IMG/VR virus record: IMGVR_UViG_3300020060_000025
Location: 1 to 25,536 of that record
Length of the DNA stretch: 25,536 nt
Reading direction: 5' to 3' (one strand)
Source of the DNA: a virus
Shown one piece after another: positions 7,425 to 15,248 of this stretch (its first letter is position 1; each line of letters begins with the position of its first letter). Position numbers and translations under genes: made by a program. The notes beneath the pieces are model-generated. The model saw only the letters and a program-made list of their open reading frames with translations. It searched no databases and had not been told where the DNA came from.

Positions 7425-10400
7425 GCGTACGAGCTCTCGAGCTGCGTGGTAGTGATGCAGCGGTTACGTCGCGGAAGCCACGCGCCATTTCCTGGCCGAC
7501 TTGGTGCGGCACCATGTGGCCGCTATGCCCGCGCCGTATCGGAGCACTTTCATCCGTTCCACCCGGTAGATCATGTGTGGAGTGACCGCGCGGCGTTCCA
7601 CCAACTGCCGTAACTACATCGTCGAAACCCTGTTGCAGTGCCTCGACAATGGTGCGCGTGTTCTCGTCGTTGTCATCCAGCAAAGCCTGCTGCGCATCGA
7701 TGTAGCTATCGGTTTGCTCGTCGGTCATCTGCAAGCCGGCTTCGAAGTCGGCGATGTTGATGCCCATCTGCTCCAAGACTTCGCGCCAGTCCTCGCCCTT
7801 GGCTGAAGCGATTTCTGCGATCTGCTTGGCTAGCGTCTGGTACTGCGCAAGCTGTGCCGCGGCTTCTAGGGTCTGCTGTTCCTTCAAGAGATCCGAGAGG
7901 CGCTGGCGTTCGGCAGCCGTCAGACCACCACCAGACGCGCTGGAGCCGGTAGGCCCACCGCCCCCCACGCTCGCCGTACCGCGGCGCCCCATAGACGTGA
8001 CCATGGAGAACAGATCGTTGTAGGCCTGCGAGGATGCGTACAGGCGCCGTCCGATCTGCAACACCTGTTCCTGACTTACGGTGCCAGCCCTCAAGCCCTC
8101 CAGCGCCTTCTGGAGCTTCGTCTGGTCGTTGAGCGGGGAGAGATCGCCGAGCAGTAGGTTGATGGCGTCGCTGGCCTGCTGAGCCGCGCTCTGCATGGCG
8201 TTGCCGAAGCCTTGGACCGAACTCGCTCCGGTATTGGCCTTACCCTGCAACCGCGCGATCTCGGAATTGACCTGATCCAGGCTCCCGATCGTGGTCAGGC
8301 CAAGACTGAAGGCGAGACCTTGCGCGCTCTGCTCGAGCGCCATCAATGCCTGAGCGGCTTGCTCGGCGGCATAGCGATGGATGTTGGCGAGATCCTTCTC
8401 GCTCGCTCCCGCGGCTCCCGCTGCTATCGCCAGCTCGTTTGCCTGCTTGATGTTCGCGAGCCACGATGTCTTGATGCCCGACATCGCAGCTTCGAACTCG
8501 TTTACAAATTGAGTCTGCGGCTTGAACTGCGAAACGAACTGGTCGTATTGCGCCTGCGCCTGAATCAGGCGTTGGATGGCATCTCCGATCAGCTCGCCGC
8601 CGTGCGCCATACCCTCTGCTAGCGTGACAACGGCCGAGAGCGTCTGCTCACCAGTGACGGCAAGGAACTGGCCACCATTCGCCAGCATGTCCTGAGCCTG
8701 CGAGAGGCCCGCGGCAATGCTGTTGAGTTCTTCGACGCTATCCAGGTACTGGTCTATCGTTCCCTTGAGCTTGTCGTCAAACTGGGAAAGTACTTCAAGC
8801 TGGTTAGCGGATACGTAGGCTTGCGAGAATCCTTGCTCATCGAGTCCGGTGTATTCATGCCCCGCAATGATGGAGTTGGTTTCGCCAGTGAGCTTGCCGT
8901 CCTTATCGAACTTCTGTTCGAACGAGGCGCTGAGAAGAGCTCCGGCGTCTACGCCGTAATGCTCGGCGTACTCCGTCATGGTCTTCGTCATGCCGTCGAA
9001 GTACTTCTTCGCAGCTTCAGCCTGCTCCGCTGTTTGCGGTATATCCTCCCAAGTCCATTTCGCTCCGCCGAATAAGGCTTTCTGCCCCTTGAGGCTAATG
9101 CCAGTGCTGTAGTTGGCGCCTTCCGCACCGATGTTGAGTGCGGTGCTGCCTCCCTTCATCTCTCCCTTGGTGCCGAACAGCTTGCCGCCGCTGAACATGT
9201 CGACCAGCATCAGGGCAATCGCAATCCAGCCAACGACAGGGATAGCGGCCATGCCGGCCATCATCCCCATGCCTGCCGCATAGGTGCCGTATCCGTACGC
9301 AGCGGCTCCAGCGGCTCCCGCTACGCCTCCGTCACTCTGCTGGTAACGGTTGTACCCGGCGTAGACACCGCCCGCTATGCCGAGGCCTTGACCAAGAGCG
9401 GAGCCGTAGCCGCCATACGAACCAGCGGTGCCAGTGCCGACACCACTCGGGCCACCCATGTTCATGGTGCCCGTGTAGCCGGATACGCCCGATGATCCAT
9501 TCCACATCGTGTTGAAACCGGACTTGAATCCGTCCCACATCGATGTGCCGGTTTGATAGGCGGAACCCACCTGGCCAATGGCTCCGTTGCCTCCGGAACC
9601 TCCGGTGTAGGAGCCGATGAGGCCGCCAATTCCACCGCCGCCACCACCGCCACCCGTGTAAGCAGAGACGCCTGCGCTGACGAGAGAACCCCAGCCACCT
9701 CCCCCGCCACCGCCGCCCATCATCGACTGCATCGGGCCGATGATCTTCAACTGCATGTACTGCGAGATGATCTGCGCGACCATCTGCTTGGCGATCTGTA
9801 CTAGCTGGCTGCCGAAGTCTTTCCAACCCTTGATCTGGCCGGTGAAGAGTTGGCCGAATAGGTCGGAGATGGACTTGGCGCCGTTCTCCCAGATCGACTG
9901 CCATTCGCGGGCGGCTTCCTGCGAGGCCTTTGCAGCTTCGGACATGTCGTAGAAGCCTGCTGCTGCGGCCTCTGCACCTGACGTGACTTCGGCAAGCGTG
10001 TTTGGCATCTTGTTGCCGGCGTCTGCTAGCTTCTGCCATTCAGCGGCCGCCTCTCTCGATGCTTCGGCCATCTCCCTTTGGCGATCCGTCATCCCGATCA
10101 AAGATGCTTGGTCGGCATACTTCCGCTGTAGGCGACCGAGCACGTCCGCTTGGTCATTGATCTTGTCGATGCTGTCATCCAGCACCTTGTTCGCACCGGC
10201 CGTGGCCTGCGCTACCACCTTTTGCGCGATCGCGAAGCCTTCCGCTGCCTTCCCGCCCTTCGTGTAAGCGGTGATGATGTCCTGACCGATCTTGTTGGCC
10301 TGAATGATCGTGGAGACGTAATCCTGATACGCCTTATCGACTGGGCTGATCTGGCCCTGAAGCTTGCTGAGGAACTGCGCCGCCTTATTGAGCGACGAAT

Positions 10401-11691
10401 TCATATCCTCTTGGGCTTTGGTTGCTGCGCCAGTGGCCTCGGCATTGGCGACCAGCGGAGCATTGAGCATGCCGACAGACTTCGCCGTCGTCTCAGCGCC
10501 ACTGCCTACGTTCGCGAATGTGCCGAAGAGAGCGTCATAGGCCCCGATAGCAGCGGCGACAGAATCAGTGGCTTGCGTCTTTACCGCGGAGCCAATCGCC
10601 TGGAACTTGCCGGCGACTTCGCTACCGATCTGGGCTATGGCTGCGCCGAATCCTGCCGCAGCTGCTTGGACGCGAGCACCGTCGAGAGTGAGTGCGCCGA
10701 GGATCGTTTCCTTTACCGTCGATCCCCACGCCATGATGAACTCGGCGGAGGCTTTGAACGACGTGACTATGGCATCGTAGAAGGCGCCCATGATGGCGGC
10801 GCCGGTCTTGATGGTTTCGCTGACAATGGTGAGGCCAAGCACGATGCTCTTGATGGCATCTGCGACAACGGTTGCCGTCGTTCCGAACCCTTCGTTGGTC
10901 TGTCCAGCGGTGACCATCGCTCCGGTGTAGTTGTTCAGAGCCGGGAGCAACTGAGCCGTGACCGCTGCCGCAAATCCTTGCGCTTCCAGCTTGAGTTTCG
11001 TCAGGTTGTCGTTGAACTCTTCCGAAGCCTTGGCAACATCGCCCGTGATGACCTGGCCGTATTTCTCGGCTTCCTCGCGAACCGCAGCGAAGCCCTGAGA
11101 CCCCAGCTGATTCAACAGCGGGATAAGGTCAGCGCCTGATTTACCCAAGAACTCTTGGGCTAGGGCAGTCTTTGCCGCGCTGTCACGATACCCAGCGAAT
11201 TTTCCGGACAGCAACTCCAGCAACTGATCCATGTGCTGGACGTAGTAGGCGGCATCCTTGGACGACAGCCCAATTGCTTGGAACGCTGCTACTTGCGCCT
11301 TGCTTCCAGAGGCAGCTTCGGCTGTGTTCCGGGCGAGCTTGGCAATGCCACCTTGGAGGGATTCAATCGCTACATCTGAAAGCTGCGCTTGGACTCTCAG
11401 TGCCGAAAGTGTCTCCGTGGAGACGCCAATCTTCTGCGACATCTTGCCGATTTCGTCGGCGGTGTTGATGGCCTGTTTCGAGAGCGCGACGAACGCTCCG
11501 ATACTGAACGCAGAAACGAGACCGGCGGCAAACTGCTCAACGGTCGATTTCATACCACCGATAGCGCCCTCGAACGAGCGGCGCATCTGGTCAGCACTGC
11601 GCTGAGCTATTGCATTCGCACGGCCGAGATCGCCTTGGAGATTCGCAACGTCAGCAGACAGGCGAATTACAAGGCTCGACAGATCTGCCAT
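7417..11691 (-). CDS. Tail tape measure protein
   Basis: At 1424 residues this sets tail length and is expelled into the host envelope during DNA entry. The N-terminus (about 1-250) is Ala/Gln-rich helix of the phage tail tape-measure type (LVIRLSADVANLQGDLGRA). Residues about 590-660 look like the lambda-type tape-measure C-terminal domain (DLFGQLFTGQIKGWKDFGSQ). A Gly-rich stretch follows (about 657-697), and hydrophobic segments near 794-830 (MAAIPVVGWIAIALML) could cross a membrane. The C-terminal third has more helices (LKEQQTLEAAAQLAQYQ). No lytic enzyme motif was found. By the usual rule of about 0.15 nm per residue, the tail would be roughly 200 nm. Its ATG overlaps the stop of the frameshifted chaperone by TAATG. 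Confidence 0.95.
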   Translation of the reverse strand: MADLSSLVIRLSADVANLQGDLGRANAIAQRSADQMRRSFEGAIGGMKSTVEQFAAGLVSAFSIGAFVALSKQAINTADEIGKMSQKIGVSTETLSALRVQAQLSDVAIESLQGGIAKLARNTAEAASGSKAQVAAFQAIGLSSKDAAYYVQHMDQLLELLSGKFAGYRDSAAKTALAQEFLGKSGADLIPLLNQLGSQGFAAVREEAEKYGQVITGDVAKASEEFNDNLTKLKLEAQGFAAAVTAQLLPALNNYTGAMVTAGQTNEGFGTTATVVADAIKSIVLGLTIVSETIKTGAAIMGAFYDAIVTSFKASAEFIMAWGSTVKETILGALTLDGARVQAAAAGFGAAIAQIGSEVAGKFQAIGSAVKTQATDSVAAAIGAYDALFGTFANVGSGAETTAKSVGMLNAPLVANAEATGAATKAQEDMNSSLNKAAQFLSKLQGQISPVDKAYQDYVSTIIQANKIGQDIITAYTKGGKAAEGFAIAQKVVAQATAGANKVLDDSIDKINDQADVLGRLQRKYADQASLIGMTDRQREMAEASREAAAEWQKLADAGNKMPNTLAEVTSGAEAAAAGFYDMSEAAKASQEAAREWQSIWENGAKSISDLFGQLFTGQIKGWKDFGSQLVQIAKQMVAQIISQYMQLKIIGPMQSMMGGGGGGGGWGSLVSAGVSAYTGGGGGGGGIGGLIGSYTGGSGGNGAIGQVGSAYQTGTSMWDGFKSGFNTMWNGSSGVSGYTGTMNMGGPSGVGTGTAGSYGGYGSALGQGLGIAGGVYAGYNRYQQSDGGVAGAAGAAAYGYGTYAAGMGMMAGMAAIPVVGWIAIALMLVDMFSGGKLFGTKGEMKGGSTALNIGAEGANYSTGISLKGQKALFGGAKWTWEDIPQTAEQAEAAKKYFDGMTKTMTEYAEHYGVDAGALLSASFEQKFDKDGKLTGETNSIIAGHEYTGLDEQGFSQAYVSANQLEVLSQFDDKLKGTIDQYLDSVEELNSIAAGLSQAQDMLANGGQFLAVTGEQTLSAVVTLAEGMAHGGELIGDAIQRLIQAQAQYDQFVSQFKPQTQFVNEFEAAMSGIKTSWLANIKQANELAIAAGAAGASEKDLANIHRYAAEQAAQALMALEQSAQGLAFSLGLTTIGSLDQVNSEIARLQGKANTGASSVQGFGNAMQSAAQQASDAINLLLGDLSPLNDQTKLQKALEGLRAGTVSQEQVLQIGRRLYASSQAYNDLFSMVTSMGRRGTASVGGGGPTGSSASGGGLTAAERQRLSDLLKEQQTLEAAAQLAQYQTLAKQIAEIASAKGEDWREVLEQMGINIADFEAGLQMTDEQTDSYIDAQQALLDDNDENTRTIVEALQQGFDDVVTAVGGTPRGHSTHDLPGGTDESAPIRRGHSGHMVPHQVGQEMARGFRDVTAASLPRSSRARTRA

Positions 11692-12346
11692 TACCAGTTC
11701 CCTCTCGCCAGCAACTCTTCGATATCCATGTCGTCGGCTTCGTCTTCCTGGTTATCGGGATGGAACGGCATGAACTTTGTTATCGCGAACGCAGCAGCGC
11801 CTTCCTTGCGATGCGTGTTCATGTAGAGCGCAGCGAGTTGTGCCATCGGGAATTGATGGTTGGCTTCGTCGTCAATGGGATTGCGGGCGCAGTAGGCGTG
11901 CAGCTCGCGGACTTCGCGGGCTGAGTAACGCCTTTTGAGAACGCGCGGTGGGACGCCAGTCCTTACGGATAGCGCCCACCAGATGCGTTCGCTGCCCGCT
12001 ACGCGTTTTTTGCTTCGTTTCCGCCTTCGGTGTTGAGACCGTTGAAGGTCAGCACCGCCTGTTCGAGCTGCTTGGAAAGGGCCACGCGGAAGCCAGAGGC
12101 TTCGTCGAACGTGATTTCGCGGCCGTCTCCGCGCTTGACGCATGCGGCGATGATTCGCGCCTGCGCGTCACGTTGGGCCTGCGCCTTCTTGGCTGCGTCC
12201 TGATGATTCAGTGGGGCCAGCAACTGATTCATTGCGGCCGAGGAAACGTCGTGGATGAGATAGGTGGCGGTCTTGCCACGCACGGTGATTTCCACCGCTT
12301 CCTCTTCCGGAGTTTCGAAGTCGTCGAGCTTGGTTTTGTCGTTCAT
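11691..12346 (-). CDS. Tail assembly chaperone, frameshifted long form (GT-type)
   Basis: This is the extended product made when ribosomes slip back one base at A AAA AAC (12011-12005). It joins the first 113 residues of the short chaperone to 105 residues from the -1 frame, about 218 in all. The downstream part reads RVAGSERIWWALS, then RYSAREVRELHAY and AKF-like MNTHRKEGAAAF, ending MDIEELLARGNW. That frame has no start or ribosome site of its own near the junction. It sits between the short chaperone and the tape measure, exactly where siphophages keep the T segment. The long and short forms escort the tape measure during tube assembly. Coordinates give the outer span; the junction is near 12008. 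Confidence 0.85.
11999..12346 (-). CDS. Tail assembly chaperone, short form (G-type)
   Basis: This 115-residue protein starts ATG at 12346 behind AGGACT (about 8 bases of spacing). It is acidic at first (DDFETPEEEAVEI, about 8-20), then helical (QDAAKKAQAQRDAQARIIAA, about 49-68), and ends with EGGNEAKNA. Size, position between tail tube and tape measure, and the slippery site at its last codons identify it as the G-type tail chaperone of siphophages. It should be made in excess over the frameshifted form and bind the tape measure before tube polymerisation. It is separated from the tail tube gene by about 100 bases containing inverted repeats. Confidence 0.85.
   Translation of the reverse strand: MNDKTKLDDFETPEEEAVEITVRGKTATYLIHDVSSAAMNQLLAPLNHQDAAKKAQAQRDAQARIIAACVKRGDGREITFDEASGFRVALSKQLEQAVLTFNGLNTEGGNEAKNA
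12005..12011 (-). other. -1 programmed frameshift site (A AAA AAC)
   Basis: On the minus strand the short chaperone reads GCA AAA AAC GCG TAG. The heptamer A AAA AAC is a classic slippery site in the correct X XXY YYZ phase and lies one codon before the stop. Slipping back gives AAA AAA CGC GTA and opens the 105-residue downstream frame. No clear stimulating pseudoknot was identified by eye. Confidence 0.85.
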
Positions 12347-12372
12347 GCTGGGAGTCCTGCCGTTAGGGAGAT

Positions 12373-12435
12373 GCAGTCGACGCTACGCACGCGCCACGGC
12401 AAGGGGACGCGCTTAGAACGCGTACCGCCGACTGC
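12373..12435. repeat. Inverted repeat between tail tube and chaperone genes
   Basis: GCAGTCG at 12373-12379 is the exact complement of CGACTGC at 12429-12435. Inside are nested short pairs (ACGCG/CGCGT and TACGC/GCGTA on the minus strand). The 104-base gap could fold into a branched hairpin ahead of the chaperone ribosome site. There is no T-run, so it is not a simple terminator. It may control message stability or chaperone output. Confidence 0.4.
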
Positions 12436-12450
12436 AAGGGGTGAGAGCCG

Positions 12451-12918
12451 TTACCAGTTGTGACGAGTGCGCGGGCCGCTGCGCTGGACCTGCATCGTCG
12501 ACTTGACGAGGGAGTTGATGGCGAAGTCGAGCGGAAGATCCGCAACGTAGCCTTCGAACGAGATGTACTTGCGGCCGCCGGGATAGGTGATGCTTCCCGC
12601 CGTGTCCACAACCGGAGGTGCGGTCGAGTCGCGAAATCCGATGACCCACGTAACGGTGTCGCCGGTTTCGAACAGATCCCAGAGTTCCAGATGCGAAATC
12701 TTTGCGGGATCGAAGTTGAGGTTGACGGTGACCTGACCGGGATTCGCCATGCCGGCCAGATATTCCATTTCCTCGGAGTCGAGGCAGCTGTCGTCCAGCT
12801 GTGCTCGGGAACCGCCGAGTCCGGTAAGTCCAGTCGGGCAACCGACCTTAATCATTGAGTAGCCGGCACTGTCCTGCAGTCGCAGGAACAATTCCGTACC
12901 TTGGGTGCGAGTACCGAT
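12451..12918 (-). CDS. Major tail tube protein (unusual start)
   Basis: This protein polymerises into the tail tube. The sequence holds GTRTQGTELFLRLQDSAGY, then CPTGLTGLGGSRAQLDDSCL, DSEEMEYLAGMANPGQVTV and LWDLFETGDTVTWVIGF, all typical of siphophage tail tubes. The start is uncertain. A strong AGGAG site lies at about 12928-12932, but the frame behind it holds GGA GAA CGT GTT ATC GGT ACT, with no ATG, GTG, TTG or CTG until TTG at 12891 (146 residues). The conserved TQGTEL lies upstream of that TTG, so the real start is probably near ATC at 12918 (155 residues). Alternatively, GTG at 12923 could be the start if one base is missing. It follows a terminator and palindromes and is likely separately controlled. 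Confidence 0.85.
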   Translation of the reverse strand: MGTRTQGTELFLRLQDSAGYSMIKVGCPTGLTGLGGSRAQLDDSCLDSEEMEYLAGMANPGQVTVNLNFDPAKISHLELWDLFETGDTVTWVIGFRDSTAPPVVDTAGSITYPGGRKYISFEGYVADLPLDFAINSLVKSTMQVQRSGPRTRHNW

Positions 12919-12930
12919 AACACGTTCTCC

Positions 12931-12959
12931 TTACATCGATGTAATGGGCAAATTGCCCA
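12931..12959. promoter_or_regulatory. Adjacent perfect palindromes before the tail tube ribosome site
   Basis: TTACATCGATGTAA at 12931-12944 is a perfect 14-base palindrome. TGGGCAAATTGCCCA at 12945-12959 is a 15-base palindrome with a one-base centre. They abut, and the first touches the AGGAG of the tail tube gene. On the minus strand the first also contains ATG directly followed by TAA (12936-12931). They could be an operator, or RNA hairpins that gate translation. Confidence 0.45.
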
Positions 12960-13184
12960 GAACGATCGCTTGCCCGATCGGACTCTCGACGGAGCGCTCC
13001 GCCGAATTTCGCCCAACAAAAAGGCCCGCACATGGCGGGCCTCTCTGCTGATGAATTGGTGCCGCTATCGCTGCGGCTGCGCCGGATTTGCTAGCTACCG
13101 AATCGCTCGCTTACCGGAGGATGGGATACCGCGGTTACCCATCCCATCGCGCAGCGTCGCCCATCGTTGCCGGACGGCGTGCGG
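12960..13184. other. Non-coding spacer rich in inverted repeats
   Basis: No credible gene lies between the DUF3168-like gene and the tail tube gene. Besides the terminator at 13017-13042, it holds CGATCG pairs (12963-12980), the palindrome CGGAGCGCTCCG (12990-13001), GCCGC/GCGGC (13061-13077), and the long repeat GGATGGG...CCCATCC (13119-13144) with an inner paired core. A 17-codon frame overlaps the upstream stop by ATGA but is probably chance. No clear -35/-10 pair was seen, although a tail promoter is expected here. Confidence 0.5.
13017..13042 (-). terminator. Rho-independent terminator upstream of the tail tube gene
   Basis: On the minus strand GGCCCGC (13041-13035), loop CATGT and GCGGGCC (13029-13023) are followed by TTTTTG. 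A perfect 7-base GC stem with a five-T run is a standard intrinsic terminator. It lies after the head and neck genes and before the tail genes, so it would separate the two transcripts or dampen read-through. Confidence 0.8.
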
Positions 13185-13541
13185 TCATCTTGGATTCCAA
13201 ACCTCGAGGTCGAAGGACCATCTATGCAAACCGGTCTCAGCCTCGTATGCGTACCAAGGACCAAACACGATGTGTCCTATACCTTCCGCGGCATTGACGC
13301 CTGCAATCATCATCTGCCGGCACTGAGATTGATTCGCGCTGTAGAAGTCGATCTGTACGCGCTGGTCATCATCTTCCGGGCTTCCATGAAGTTGGTTCTC
13401 AGGAACCGCCGTGGAGATGAACCAAATCACGTAGGGACGCGTCTGATCCTGCGGCGCGATGCCTTGCGAGATACGATCGCCGACGATGGTAACCAGCGCC
13501 GTAGAGCCCTCTAGCGCCGGCTGGACCGGAGGAATGATCAC
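13185..13541 (-). CDS. Tail completion/terminator protein (DUF3168-like)
   Basis: This 118-residue protein matches the DUF3168 style of tail completion protein: VTIVGDRISQGIAPQDQTRPYVIW-like strands near 17-41, then QRVQIDFYSANQSQCRQMM near 60-79, and a C-terminal ETGLHRWSFDLEVW. Such proteins cap the tail tube at the end that meets the head. The gene follows the HK97-gp10-like gene with an ATGA overlap, the usual order in siphophages. Transcription probably ends at the hairpin about 140 bases beyond its stop. Confidence 0.8.
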   Translation of the reverse strand: MIIPPVQPALEGSTALVTIVGDRISQGIAPQDQTRPYVIWFISTAVPENQLHGSPEDDDQRVQIDFYSANQSQCRQMMIAGVNAAEGIGHIVFGPWYAYEAETGLHRWSFDLEVWNPR

Positions 13542-14023
13542 CGCTTCAGCCTTGCAACCGATCGATCAATCGCCGCCGCGAGTTCCGACTTGATGATTTC
13601 CGGCAGCGTGCCCTTGTTCTCATCGAAGGCGGGGCGAAGGAACGGATACGGATTCATTCGGGATGTTCCGAACTCGAGGAAGCGCGCATAGAAGAGTGGG
13701 CCGTAGTAGTTGTATTCCAAGCCGATCCGACCCTGCCGAACGTTCGAAGAGTTGGACTTGTAGGCCTTCGCCTTTGCGCGAACCGTCACCTTTACCGAGA
13801 GCTGTCCATTGGGCGGCTTGCGATCGTTGGTGACGATAATGTTCTCTGCGAGCGTTCCTGTCTTGCGACGAACGCGAGCGATGGCTGATTGCTGCACCAC
13901 CTTTCCAGCCTTGCGCAGTGCCGCGCGGACAGGACTCAGCGCAGCCTTTGCGCCATATTCCTCGCCAAGCGCGCGCAGCTTTGCTTCCAGTTCCTTCAGG
14001 CCTAGGACTTGGACGGTTTCCAT
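13538..14023 (-). CDS. HK97-gp10-like neck/tail completion protein
   Basis: With ATG at 14023 this is 161 residues. It resembles the HK97 gp10 family: an N-terminal METVQVLGLKELEAKLRALG, the core ALRKAGKVVQQSAIARVRRK (about 34-53), then TGTLAENI, and the late motif ARFLEFGTSRMNPYPFLRPA (about 113-132). The family acts in head-tail joining and tail completion. The chosen ATG overlaps the TGA of the upstream glycosyltransferase gene by one base; a longer frame upstream starts inside that gene and is not needed. It resumes the standard neck order after the six-gene sugar cassette. Confidence 0.85.
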   Translation of the reverse strand: METVQVLGLKELEAKLRALGEEYGAKAALSPVRAALRKAGKVVQQSAIARVRRKTGTLAENIIVTNDRKPPNGQLSVKVTVRAKAKAYKSNSSNVRQGRIGLEYNYYGPLFYARFLEFGTSRMNPYPFLRPAFDENKGTLPEIIKSELAAAIDRSVARLKR

Positions 14024-14676
14024 CAGTACACAGCCTGCGATGCCGCATGTTCCTTGCGCCACAGTTCCGATCCCGGCGCATCCTTGTAGCGTTCAAACGC
14101 CGGGATGCCTGCCGTCCAGTGCATCAGCTTCGCGCCATAGACAGAATGGCCTTCATCGACCATGCGGTTCCACTCATCCGGAAGCTCGCCTATTTCTTCA
14201 TCCTTGCAGTGCGTCAGGCGCAACGCATCGACGGTTGCCGTCTCTGCCAGATTCATACTGCGCCATGACTCATGACCGCAATTTACGATCATCAGCGATG
14301 CCCAGTTCTTCCTCTCGTAGTTCAGGTTCGGGCACTCCATCGAAGTGCCCTTGTATTTGATCTTGTGCGCGGTCTTGTACTTCGGATGCTTGACCACTTG
14401 GACGGCGTACTGCGGATCGAAAAGCCCATCAAGTTCCGCAACGTCAGACAGCATCAGCATGTCGCAGGCGTCGGCGAAAATCGCGTGACCTTGGTAGCCC
14501 ATAAGGCTTGGCACAAGGAACCGTGACAGCGTGAAGGTGTTGGACCCTTCCGGCATTCCCATTGCCGAGAGCGGAACGATGGATACCGGCTCACTCGCGC
14601 GCTGGATGACGCTATGCGTGAACACGTGGAAGCCAACGCCCTCGCGCTGGTCGTACCCGCAAAACAGGTTGATCAT
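14023..14676 (-). CDS. Phage glycosyltransferase, GT-A type
   Basis: With ATG at 14676 this is 217 residues. The sequence fits a phage glycosyltransferase family: INLFCGYDQREGVGFHVF at 2-19, SRFLVPSLMGYQGHAIF near 51-67, then the metal-binding-like stretch ADACDML (68-74). Further marks are KHPKYKT near 96, ERKNWASLMIVNCGH at 121-135, ELPDEWNRMV near 164-173 and HWTAGIPAFERY at 186-197. It should transfer a sugar from a nucleotide donor in the cytoplasm; donor and acceptor are unknown. The start overlaps the methyltransferase stop by ATGA, and its stop shares a base with the gp10-like gene, so it is made together with neck proteins. Confidence 0.85.
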   Translation of the reverse strand: MINLFCGYDQREGVGFHVFTHSVIQRASEPVSIVPLSAMGMPEGSNTFTLSRFLVPSLMGYQGHAIFADACDMLMLSDVAELDGLFDPQYAVQVVKHPKYKTAHKIKYKGTSMECPNLNYERKNWASLMIVNCGHESWRSMNLAETATVDALRLTHCKDEEIGELPDEWNRMVDEGHSVYGAKLMHWTAGIPAFERYKDAPGSELWRKEHAASQAVY

Positions 14677-15248
14677 CTCCAGACAACCGCGAGCCGCGTC
14701 ATGCCGCCGTGATTGCACAGGTCTGCGACAGGGAGAATGTCCACCCTAGCGCCTGCTGCGATCAATTCATCCACCACGGCATTCGCCCCATATTCTGAAA
14801 GGTCAGGAACCCTGCCGTCGTGGCCAGCGCTATAAAAGTCATCGAAAACTATGCAGTCCGCATCCACTGAGCGGTAGTCACTGCGGATCGCCTCGACGCG
14901 GTGATCGCCGTCTATGAATGCGAAGTCAGCCGCAACGTGGCGACCGTGCAACGTCTCGCGCGTATCACCGATGACAAGTTCATAGGTGAACCCAGTCGGC
15001 ATCGCGTCCAGTACCTTCCTCGCCTCGCGTTCCGTTGGCGTTCCCTTGCCATTGAGCGCTTGCGCCTGGAACTCTTCGCCCATGGTGTCGAACACGTCAT
15101 AGCCGATGTAATGGACTTCCGGCGAACACTTCAGCGCCTCTCGGCATAGCTTGCTGGCACGAAGCGCCCGATGAACTCCGACTTCGACAATGGTCCGCGG
15201 CTTCACCTGTGTGATCAGTACAAGCATTTGGTCGTAGCGCTTAGCCAA
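14673..15248 (-). CDS. SAM-dependent class I methyltransferase
   Basis: This 191-residue protein starts with TTG at 15248, supported by GAGGGG about 8 bases upstream; the alternative is ATG seven codons in. It has a Rossmann methyltransferase layout: motif I TIVEVGVHRALRAS (19-32), an acidic strand end at YIGYDVFD (48-54), GDTRETL near 94-100, and the post-motif FAFIDGDHRVEA (109-120), common in sugar or small-molecule methyltransferases. The second Gly of motif I is not obvious. Within the sugar cassette its likely substrate is a transferred sugar or its precursor, but a protein target is possible. Confidence 0.85.
   Translation of the reverse strand: MAKRYDQMLVLITQVKPRTIVEVGVHRALRASKLCREALKCSPEVHYIGYDVFDTMGEEFQAQALNGKGTPTEREARKVLDAMPTGFTYELVIGDTRETLHGRHVAADFAFIDGDHRVEAIRSDYRSVDADCIVFDDFYSAGHDGRVPDLSEYGANAVVDELIAAGARVDILPVADLCNHGGMTRLAVVWR

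Noticed and set aside
9600-9720. GGN-rich stretch as a DNA repeat array or CRISPR
   Set aside because: It is the Gly-rich coding segment of the tape measure, with no regular repeat-spacer pattern.
10150-11139. Long plus-strand frame (329 codons) opposite the tape measure gene
   Set aside because: It lies wholly antisense to a well-supported gene, is rich in Arg and Leu as shadow frames are, and has no ribosome site or family pattern.
11691-12143. Downstream chaperone frame as an independent gene
   Set aside because: It has no credible own start; the slippery heptamer explains it as an extension of the short chaperone.
13044-13184. Possible tRNA or small RNA gene
   Set aside because: Paired segments were seen, but no cloverleaf, T-loop or acceptor stem could be built.
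13135-13188. 17-codon frame overlapping the DUF3168-like stop by ATGA
   Set aside because: Too short, low-complexity composition, and it ends within an inverted repeat; probably chance.
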